Below are positions 1 through 4,730 of a stretch of DNA of 5,225 nucleotides, piece after piece. Position 1 is the stretch's first letter. Each line of letters starts with the position of its first letter. The translations under genes were made by a program, and so were the position numbers. Source of the DNA: Methanosarcinales archaeon (GTDB lineage: Archaea > Halobacteriota > Methanosarcinia > Methanosarcinales > Methanogasteraceae); the NCBI GenBank assembly GCA_012961645.1, contig DTYY01000149.1:1-5225 (forward strand), in the 5' to 3' direction. The notes beneath the pieces were generated by a model, which saw nothing but the letters and a program-made list of their open reading frames with translations, was not told the origin of the DNA and did no database searches.

Positions 1-684
1 GCGGTTGCCACCCTGAAAGACGGCGTTAAGGAGAAGGAGAGATCCGAAAAGATAATGCGACCTGTGGAGATAAGCGACGTAATCTCCCGTTCCATTGGAG
101 TCATGGTTGCGGATGGGACTGTTTCAAAGATCATCACAAGGAATACAAAGATCCCGATCACCCAGACGAAGCCTTATACGAATGCAGGAGATTATGCCGA
201 TGAGGTAATAATCCAGGTATACCAGGGAGAAAGCCTGTATCCGGAAGATGCGGGCTTTCTTGGTGAGTTCTGGATCGATATAGAGCCAAAGCCGAGGTAC
301 GAGTCAAAGATCGATGTCTCGTTCGCAGTCGGCGAGGAATTCGGTATTCTGCATGTGACTGCGAAGGACCATGACTCAGGCAATGAGCGGACAGTGAAGA
401 TGGAGGCTGCTGGCAGGCTTACGAAGAGGGAGCGGAACAAGTGGATGCGTAAGATGCTAAAGACGCAGGCAATAGAGGTTATAGTTGAAAATATCGATAC
501 AAGAGATGTTCTCGACTATTATCTCAACCCGAGCGCATCTATTGGAGATGTGAGGCAGGATCTTACGAAAAAAGGCATCTTAAGCGAAGGGATGGGTATC
601 TTTTATGATGATAGAGAACTCGATGATGAATCTCTGGTCAGGGATCTGAGCATAGAGGATGGTTCGACACTGGAATTGAGATGA
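1..684 (+). CDS. Hsp70/DnaK-like chaperone, C-terminal part, with a ubiquitin-like domain in place of the lid (5' truncated)
   Basis: The frame is open from base 1 (227 visible residues), so the gene begins upstream; the Met at base 55 lies inside the protein and is not its start. Visible residues 1-18 look like the end of the nucleotide-binding domain and 19-26 the interdomain linker. Residues ~27-134 match the Hsp70 substrate-binding beta-sandwich: DVISRSIGV (cf. DVTPLSLGI), RNTKIP (cf. RNTTIP), VYQGE, and FGILHVTAKDHDSGNE (cf. DGILHVSAKDKNSGKE). After a short basic helix (RLTKRERNKWMRKM) the expected ~100-residue helical lid is missing. Residues ~156-227 instead align almost without gaps to ubiquitin residues 1-70, with conserved P19-S20, I23, V26, L50, D52, D58, I61 and S65-T66-L67. 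The protein ends at ubiquitin position ~70, with no Gly-Gly. The stop overlaps the next start (ATGA), implying co-translation with the J-like gene. The SBD call is secure, the ubiquitin-like fold is strong by eye, and the function (protein binding or folding) is inferred. The ATPase domain is out of view and may or may not be intact. Confidence 0.88.
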   Translation, partial: AVATLKDGVKEKERSEKIMRPVEISDVISRSIGVMVADGTVSKIITRNTKIPITQTKPYTNAGDYADEVIIQVYQGESLYPEDAGFLGEFWIDIEPKPRYESKIDVSFAVGEEFGILHVTAKDHDSGNERTVKMEAAGRLTKRERNKWMRKMLKTQAIEVIVENIDTRDVLDYYLNPSASIGDVRQDLTKKGILSEGMGIFYDDRELDDESLVRDLSIEDGSTLELR

Positions 685-1826
685 AGAAAGCGAAAAAAAC
701 CGAAGTCTCAGAGGAAGAGAAGGCGTATAGCGAATGGATGCGGCAATTTGCATGCGAAGACCCCCACTGGAAATTTCCGACACGGTACGTGGACTTCTCA
801 AGGATGTTGGGTCATGCAAAAAAATTTGATAAGCTTGAAAAACGCTATCCGGACTGCGTCGATGATCTATTATCAGGGGTTCCGACATACTATTGCGTGC
901 TCTGCGTCTCGAAAAGTGACCCACCAGATGTGGTTAAGAAGGCGTATCAGCGAAAGAAGGAGTGCTCCACCTATCCAGATGATGTACTCGAGAGAGCCTG
1001 CGAGATGTTAAGTGACAGAAGAAAGCGTTCCGACTATGATGAGATTCTACGCCTCTTTCTGAAGATTATGCAGGGATACACTCCAAAAGATAAACGGGAA
1101 ATGATAGAGAAGCACGATGAATGGCTAAAAGAAGAGAAAGAGCGTGCTAAGTGGGAATATATCATGGAGAATCATGGTGCATGGTGTAATCTCCTCTCTC
1201 ATGGCGCACCCACACTCTATGAGATTCTCGGCGTGGACAGAGCAAAATTGAAGGAAGGGGAAGAAGTAACATGTAAAAAGAAGGGTGTGGATAAGAGACT
1301 GGCAGAAGAAGTCTGCAGAATACTGAACAATCCACAACTGAGGTTCGAATACGATTTTATGCTTGACATGATGGGTGAAATTCTGCCTGAAGGCTTCATA
1401 GAGATGATGAGAAGTGAAAAAGCGTCACGAAGTGGAAACGATCTGTTATTTCTGGTGGTACTCAGATATTACGACGATGTGGCGAATTATGACCGGATTA
1501 TGAGTATGCATGGGGATTGGAGAGAATATATGGGCGATAAAACGTTTTATGATCTGCTAACCATCGATATGGCTTCGATTCCAGAAGATAAGCGAGAAGC
1601 AGAGCGATTCATCCGGAATGCATACCGGGATATGGAGAGGACGCCGGAAGTCAACCTTGCGTACAGCGTTTTAAAGAATTTCAGGATGCGTGAGGATTAT
1701 GATTGGATGTTGAAGCAGAGAGAATGGGTGAATACGCTGCTTGGGATCAAACTGGATGAGATGGACGATGCAGCGTTGGATAAGGTGATTAAGGTGATGG
1801 AGTCTGCAGGTACGCTCGGCAGGTGA
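681..1826 (+). CDS. Protein of three tandem degenerate J-like (HPD-less) modules; putative partner of the Hsp70-Ubl protein
   Basis: A soluble, charged 381-residue protein with no signal peptide or membrane segment. Three modules recur about every 110 residues, each opening with T-[YLF]-Y: TYYCVLCVS (69), TLYEILGVD (178), TFYDLLTID (288), all resembling the DYYEILGVS start of a DnaJ J-domain. Module 1 continues with VKKAYQRKK and SDRRKRSDYD, the helix II and helix III-end signatures; module 2 ends NNPQLRFEYD and module 3 NFRMREDYD. The loop between helices II and III is shortened and HPD is absent: YPD (98-100) in module 1, GVD in module 2, TPE in module 3. Each module is preceded by a helix of related pattern (FDKLEKRY, WEYIMENHG, YDRIMSMHG). 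Nine cysteines are scattered through it. The start overlaps the Hsp70-like stop by ATGA, with a weak purine stretch (GAGG at 655-658) upstream. Loss of HPD argues against classical stimulation of Hsp70 ATPase; a scaffold or Tim16-like J-like role is inferred. A short T5 tract follows the stop. Confidence 0.82.
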   Translation: MKKAKKTEVSEEEKAYSEWMRQFACEDPHWKFPTRYVDFSRMLGHAKKFDKLEKRYPDCVDDLLSGVPTYYCVLCVSKSDPPDVVKKAYQRKKECSTYPDDVLERACEMLSDRRKRSDYDEILRLFLKIMQGYTPKDKREMIEKHDEWLKEEKERAKWEYIMENHGAWCNLLSHGAPTLYEILGVDRAKLKEGEEVTCKKKGVDKRLAEEVCRILNNPQLRFEYDFMLDMMGEILPEGFIEMMRSEKASRSGNDLLFLVVLRYYDDVANYDRIMSMHGDWREYMGDKTFYDLLTIDMASIPEDKREAERFIRNAYRDMERTPEVNLAYSVLKNFRMREDYDWMLKQREWVNTLLGIKLDEMDDAALDKVIKVMESAGTLGR

Positions 1827-1890
1827 TTTTTAGGTACGTAACCATTCTGCCAGCAGATCGCAGTAACCACCGCGCTCGAGACTTACGCGA

Positions 1891-1928
1891 CCAAAACTTT
1901 TTATATGTAAACCTACATAAGTTGACAC
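1891..1928 (+). promoter_or_regulatory. Archaeal promoter (TATA box with upstream BRE-like A-rich stretch)
   Basis: The 102-base gap after the J-like gene ends in CCAAAACTTTTTATATG; TTTTTATAT (1898-1906) fits the archaeal TATA consensus and the preceding CCAAAA resembles a BRE. Transcription normally begins about 25 bases downstream of the TATA centre, which falls at ~1926-1929, on the ATG of the HTH gene. No Shine-Dalgarno sequence is present before that ATG, so the message is probably leaderless. This promoter separates the HTH/STT3-like pair from the Hsp70/J pair. Confidence 0.7.
1904..1919. repeat. Inverted repeat overlapping the TATA box, candidate operator
   Basis: TATGTA (1904-1909) and TACATA (1914-1919) form a perfect 6-bp inverted repeat around a 4-base AACC centre. 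The left arm overlaps the 3' edge of the TATA box and the right arm reaches to within about ten bases of the predicted transcription start. A protein bound here would block TBP/TFB or polymerase loading. The adjacent HTH protein is the obvious candidate, giving autoregulation; that link is inferred. A 6-bp repeat in AT-rich DNA can arise by chance. Confidence 0.4.
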
Positions 1929-2375
1929 ATGTTCCTACCACTCAACGAACGGCAGTTTGAGTTCTGGCGCATGCGCAGAGATGGCATGGCAGGCGCGGAG
2001 ATCGCCAGAAGCTTCAGTGTCAGCCGTCAGTCGGTATCCAAAGCGCTCCAGGGCATGGATTCAAAGATATCACGGGTTCTCATGGAGATGGCAAGATCAA
2101 ACCAGATCGAGATCAGAAAAGTGAGCTTCGAGCGTGGAGTGCTCTTCGGAAGATCGGTTCAACTGAATACCGATGCGATCATCTTCGTCTCTGCAAAGCA
2201 CGGGGTGCAGGTGTGGTACTGGCACGATGGAGACTGTAGCGGGTGCAGCCGCTCTCACGAATGCCGGGAACTTCTGCGTGACTATGCGAGCGAGATTGGA
2301 ATAGCACTCGCCGGGTCAGAAATGCCTGCAGAGATGGCTGATGAGCTATTCCACAAACTCGAGGGGATGTTATGA
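1929..2375 (+). CDS. HTH transcriptional regulator with C-terminal Cys/His cluster
   Basis: A 148-residue protein. Residues 6-41 (LNERQFEFWRMRRDGM followed by AGAEIARSFSVSRQSVSKAL) form a helix-turn-helix of the sigma-70-region-4/LuxR/Tfx type: 'T/NERQ' opening, 'EIA' first helix, 'SRQSVSKAL' recognition helix. The remainder holds GVQVWYWHDGDCSGCSRSHEC: H99, C103, C106, H110 and C112, spaced H-x3-C-x2-C-x5-C, a plausible zinc, Fe-S or thiol-redox site. The start is fixed by an in-frame TGA at 1923-1925; no Shine-Dalgarno sequence precedes it, consistent with a leaderless transcript. The stop overlaps the next start (ATGA), so regulator and membrane protein are translationally coupled. Tfx from Methanothermobacter has a similar N-terminal HTH, but I do not claim the same family because the C-terminal region differs. 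The regulatory target is unknown; autoregulation via the inverted repeat is inferred. Confidence 0.78.
   Translation: MFLPLNERQFEFWRMRRDGMAGAEIARSFSVSRQSVSKALQGMDSKISRVLMEMARSNQIEIRKVSFERGVLFGRSVQLNTDAIIFVSAKHGVQVWYWHDGDCSGCSRSHECRELLRDYASEIGIALAGSEMPAEMADELFHKLEGML
2361..2366 (+). promoter_or_regulatory. Ribosome binding site for the STT3-like membrane protein start at 2372
   Basis: GAGGGG lies within the last codons of the HTH gene, five bases before the overlapping ATG at 2372. It supports the upstream start and coupled translation. A second, better consensus site exists at 2430-2435 for an internal Met codon. Confidence 0.5.
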
Positions 2376-3658
2376 CTGAACTTATCAGAAAACTGCTTGG
2401 ATGGTGTCCTGTGAAGGAACAGATAAGAAAGGAGGAACAATTTATGTTCTCGAATGAAAACCAGACTGTAACAGAGATAAAAAGCAACAAAAGGATTTTT
2501 CTGGGTGTTGCCCATCTTGCACTTGCTCTTTATCTCATATCGATTGCTCTCTCGGTTCTATCAGAGCCCAACACCCGGATGTTTCCGTGGTGGATCATGG
2601 ATATCAACTTTGTGGCATCCGGGATTTTGCTCACAATCGGAATCATCTCACTTGTAATGTCGTTTGGCTTTGTGAAAAGAGACGATTCATACAATAACAT
2701 CTGCAAAATACTTGCGCTTGCCAGCATCGGACTTGCGATTGCGTTTTTTGCATATCTGCACCAATACATGGCGCGTATCTGGTACAGCGGTGCCACGGTG
2801 CTTATCAGGGGACCGCTCTCCAACTACACATTCGATCTGGGTACACTCATCGCATACTCAGCGCTGATCGCACTTCCAGCTCTGATGAGCCTTCTCGCGC
2901 TCTTTCGCAGCCCTCGGGGGTCTTATATTCCAGATGCAGGAAAGAAATCCTATTTAACACTTGCGATCACAATCGTTCTTGTTGCGGCGACAACTCTCGG
3001 GCTTGGTATTTATTACAACCATCTGAATCAGCAGAAAGCCTCCATGGTGGTGGAAGAGTTTGGAAAGAATCGGGAGATTAAATTGTACGAGCTAAACGAT
3101 GATTTTGTGGCTGGCACATGGATGGATGGACAGGATATCTCTCATTTCATCGATTCGAAGAAGTCCACATCGGGTCGTTTTGTTTCGCAGGATACATACG
3201 ACGCGATCCGGTTCCTCGAAGATGTGGATGCCGTGGCAGTCATGGCGTGGTGGGACCCCGCACTTGAGATCGAAGCTGCAGGCAAGACTCCGGTGATATG
3301 CTACGCCTCAGAGAAGATCGAGCACACGGTCGCACGACCGACCTCGATCGATGAATTCGAGCCGGACGAGAAAGTGGCGGATGTTGCGAGATTCTTTGTG
3401 ACCGACTCGGTTGAGGAGGCGAAGGATATTTCTGAGGAGTACGGCACAACGATTGCATATCTGCCGAGATACTACGGACCTGGTCTGTTCTGGGCTATGA
3501 CAGAAGCACTGGACCCGAAACTTGAAGTATCATCGCAATCGGAGTTTGGGCAGTTGTATGAGCAATCGATGTACCATCGAATGATTACTTGCTCCGATCC
3601 GGAGCCTTTTGAGAGGATATTTGAGAACGACGATGTCTGCATCTACCGACTGGAATGA
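2372..3658 (+). CDS. Five-TM membrane protein with AglB/STT3-like C-terminal domain (WWD motif) and DUF1673-like N-terminal peptide
   Basis: A 428-residue protein. It opens with a cytosolic peptide LIRKLLGWCP, resembling the start of Methanosarcina DUF1673 proteins. Membrane segments are at ~42-63, 79-101, 111-129, 157-178 and 194-215; basic residues (36-41, 102-103, 179-192) place the N-terminus inside and the ~210-residue C-terminus outside. From ~275 the C-terminal part follows the archaeal oligosaccharyltransferase AglB/STT3: YDAIRFLEDVD, then VMAWWDPALEI (WWD 293-295, where STT3 has WWDYG), GKTPV, a VARFFVTDSVEEAKDISEEYG block matching the 'adaarFf.sdeEeA.eil.eyg' region, and a terminal PFERIFENDDVCIYRL like the 'f.lVYEs..vkvyk' end. 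Full AglB has about 13 TM segments; this has five and no DxD in its first outer loop, so independent catalysis is doubtful. A sequon (NYT 151-153) lies in an outer loop. The start overlaps the HTH stop; Met25 (base 2444) is an alternative start. A glycosylation accessory or sugar/peptide-binding role is inferred. Confidence 0.75.
   Translation: MTELIRKLLGWCPVKEQIRKEEQFMFSNENQTVTEIKSNKRIFLGVAHLALALYLISIALSVLSEPNTRMFPWWIMDINFVASGILLTIGIISLVMSFGFVKRDDSYNNICKILALASIGLAIAFFAYLHQYMARIWYSGATVLIRGPLSNYTFDLGTLIAYSALIALPALMSLLALFRSPRGSYIPDAGKKSYLTLAITIVLVAATTLGLGIYYNHLNQQKASMVVEEFGKNREIKLYELNDDFVAGTWMDGQDISHFIDSKKSTSGRFVSQDTYDAIRFLEDVDAVAVMAWWDPALEIEAAGKTPVICYASEKIEHTVARPTSIDEFEPDEKVADVARFFVTDSVEEAKDISEEYGTTIAYLPRYYGPGLFWAMTEALDPKLEVSSQSEFGQLYEQSMYHRMITCSDPEPFERIFENDDVCIYRLE
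2430..2435 (+). promoter_or_regulatory. Consensus internal Shine-Dalgarno site before Met25 of the STT3-like gene
   Basis: AGGAGG lies eight bases before an in-frame ATG (2444-2446) and is a stronger Shine-Dalgarno match than the site serving the 2372 start. Initiation here would give a 404-residue form lacking the GWCP-containing N-terminal peptide but keeping all membrane segments. The sequence also encodes the Arg-Lys-Glu-Glu stretch of the longer form, so it may be a coincidence of a charged segment. Confidence 0.45.
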
Positions 3659-3732
3659 ATCGGGTGGCGATGAATGTGGCGAATATTGCAGATGCCGGTC
3701 CTTTGAGGAGAGCTTTGGGCACAACCGTACTT

Positions 3733-3777
3733 AAAAATTGAAGCGCGGTCGTTCATACGAACGTATCGAGAACGACC
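3733..3777 (-). terminator. Hairpin plus T-tract terminator for the pilin gene
   Basis: GGTCGTTC (3747-3754) and GAACGACC (3770-3777) form a perfect 8-bp stem, and the loop contains a second inverted repeat, ATACG/CGTAT (3755-3759 and 3762-3766) around AA, extending the stem with a three-base bulge. Read on the minus strand the hairpin covers the last pilin codons and stop, and nine bases beyond it is a T5 tract (A5 at 3733-3737 on plus). It sits between convergent genes, so it may also hinder read-through from the STT3-like gene, although no T-tract follows on the plus strand. The 94 bases between the convergent stops hold no other feature I can support. Confidence 0.55.
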
Positions 3778-4157
3778 TGAGCGCTACCATCGCTGAACGT
3801 GGCGACAACGACCACATGATTCCGATCGGAAAGTCCTGTGTCGAGATGATATGTCCAGACCGAACCGACCGCGGGCTGCGAGACCGGCGTGGCATCCACA
3901 TCGCTCCCGTCCACGGTTGCGTTTAGGTACTGCACAAAACCGGCACTTGGTCCGCCTACATAAATGAAGTCGATCGCTGTCGAGTTCACCCTCTCAGCGG
4001 TCACCAGCACCATCTGCATCTGGGGCAGGTTGCTGCTCACCCCAAATACCATTGCACCGACGATCGATACCAGTATTATGGTGATTGCGACCATGAGGAT
4101 GGTTCCGATGACCGGTGAGACTGCATATTCATCCGTTTCGATCTCTTTCTTCTCCAT
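3753..4157 (-). CDS. Archaeal type IV pilin (class III prepilin-like, Pilin_N family)
   Basis: A 134-residue protein. After a short charged leader (MEKKEIETDEY) comes AVSPVIGTILMVAITIILV and the rest of a hydrophobic helix ending GAMVFG (~12-39), the hallmark of euryarchaeal type IV pilins cleaved by the prepilin peptidase EppA/PibD; cleavage is expected just before or near AVSP, exact bond not determined. The remaining ~95 residues are a beta-rich head ending in VVVVATFSDGSAQVVLDTFV. Two N-glycosylation sequons, N58-S-T and N79-A-T, lie in the head. I choose the ATG at 4155-4157 because AGGTGGTG precedes it at proper spacing; an upstream in-frame ATG at 4251-4253 would add 32 uncharacteristic residues and overlap the TATA box. 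Transcribed alone and convergent with the STT3-like gene, with no pilus assembly ATPase or TadC-like gene in view. Role: surface pilus or adhesin subunit. Confidence 0.9.
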   Translation of the reverse strand: MEKKEIETDEYAVSPVIGTILMVAITIILVSIVGAMVFGVSSNLPQMQMVLVTAERVNSTAIDFIYVGGPSAGFVQYLNATVDGSDVDATPVSQPAVGSVWTYHLDTGLSDRNHVVVVATFSDGSAQVVLDTFV

Positions 4158-4160
4158 TTT

Positions 4161-4168
4161 CACCACCT
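4161..4168 (-). promoter_or_regulatory. Ribosome binding site of the pilin gene
   Basis: On the minus strand AGGTGGTG ends three bases before the ATG at 4157, with the AGGTG core about six bases away. It decides the start in favour of 4157 over the upstream ATG at 4253, which lies over the promoter. Confidence 0.65.
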
Positions 4169-4238
4169 GCTCGTTCTGTTTTTCAAGTGGGCATGGCAAC
4201 ACCGACCCTATCTCGATCGGCGTTACTGGTTGTTGAAC

Positions 4239-4248
4239 ACTTTTATAC
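4239..4248 (-). promoter_or_regulatory. TATA box of the pilin gene
   Basis: Minus-strand GTATAAAAGTG is a near-ideal archaeal TATA box. Transcription would start about 25 bases downstream, near 4217-4220, giving a leader of roughly 60 bases before the pilin ATG, long enough to contain the observed Shine-Dalgarno site. Confidence 0.6.
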
Positions 4249-4253
4249 CACAT

Positions 4254-4445
4254 AAAGCTATCCGTTTATTACTTAATTTACAAAAATAATGTCAAATCAT
4301 CATCAAAGTTGAGAGAGCGAAAAAACCCGAAAGTGGTTTGCACGATAGAACCCATGCAAAAGAGTTATAGAGTTGCAGGTGCGAATGAAAAACATCTAAC
4401 AAGAGAGGGATCGCGCGAGCATAGACACAATCTTGAGGTAACCGT
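4254..4445. other. Intergenic leader between divergent pilin and chorismate mutase genes
   Basis: Bases 4261-4300 are strongly AT-rich (TTTATTACTTAATTT and CAAAAATAATG) and probably hold the promoter for the chorismate mutase-purE transcript, though no single TATA box stands out. If so, the transcript has a leader of roughly 120-150 bases. Within it I see only a weak 5-bp stem (AAACC 4323-4327 with GGTTT 4335-4339), no recognisable riboswitch or tRNA-like fold, and no convincing short gene. The leader ends in the GAGGT ribosome binding site at 4435-4439. Confidence 0.4.
4435..4439 (+). promoter_or_regulatory. Ribosome binding site of the chorismate mutase gene
   Basis: GAGGT lies six bases before the ATG at 4446. 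An in-frame TGA at 4434-4436 overlaps this site, so no upstream start in the same frame is possible and the 4446 start is firm. Confidence 0.65.
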
Positions 4446-4730
4446 ATGGAACTATCAGATGCCAGAAAAAAGATCGAAGAACTCGATAAGAGTATAATAA
4501 AATTGATTGCGGAACGCACCGGTCTTGCAGGCACCGTTCTCGAGTTGAAAAGGGCAGAAGGAAAGGGTATTGAGGATAAGGATCAGAACCACGTCGTTGT
4601 CAATCGAGCCATCGATTTTGCAACCGAACTGAATCTTGATACCGGGTCAATTAAACAGATATTCGAGATACTGATCAAAATGAACATCGAACGCCAGCAT
4701 GAGCTGAGTGGTGAAGGAAACCTACCTTAA
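4446..4730 (+). CDS. aroQ: Monofunctional AroQ-type chorismate mutase
   Basis: A 94-residue all-helical protein, the normal size of a free-standing AroQ domain. It would convert chorismate to prephenate in the cytoplasm, the first step toward phenylalanine and tyrosine, probably as an intertwined dimer. The match to E. coli CM (the N-terminal domain of PheA) is ungapped over the active-site stretch with a constant offset of four. R7 (R11), R24 in AERTGLA (R28), K35 (K39), D44 (D48) and Q84 (Q88) are conserved, and N80 stands at S84, as in the Methanocaldococcus enzyme as I recall it. Odd: the R51-E52 pair is Q47-N48 here (DKDQN where DPERE is usual); E52 contacts the substrate hydroxyl, so activity may be altered or the pocket rearranged. 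The stop abuts the purE ATG directly (TAAATG), indicating one transcript. The family call is firm; catalytic competence is probable but not certain. Confidence 0.86.
   Translation: MELSDARKKIEELDKSIIKLIAERTGLAGTVLELKRAEGKGIEDKDQNHVVVNRAIDFATELNLDTGSIKQIFEILIKMNIERQHELSGEGNLP

Noticed and set aside
55..57. ATG at base 55 as the start of the Hsp70-like gene
   Set aside because: The frame is open to base 1 and the ATG falls at the interdomain linker; starting there would leave an isolated substrate-binding domain. An isolated SBD cannot be excluded without upstream sequence, but there is no ribosome site of quality at proper spacing.
978..980. YPD in J module 1 as a functional HPD
   Set aside because: The histidine is required in characterised J-domains, the tripeptide is one residue out of register and the following loop is shortened, so I treat it as degenerate.
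3738..4236. Plus-strand open frames (62 and 90 codons) across the pilin region
   Set aside because: They lie antisense to a pilin with clear family motifs, promoter and ribosome site; their products show no recognisable features.
4158..4253. Upstream start of the pilin at 4253 (32 extra residues)
   Set aside because: It would overlap the TATA box and give an atypically long leader; the AGGTGGTG site supports 4157.
4318..4339. Minus-strand hairpin plus T-run as a terminator
   Set aside because: The stem is only 5 bp and no minus-strand gene lies upstream of it in the window.
4309..4497. 62-codon plus-strand frame ahead of and into chorismate mutase
   Set aside because: It overlaps the mutase in another frame, has no good ribosome site and a composition with no family resemblance.
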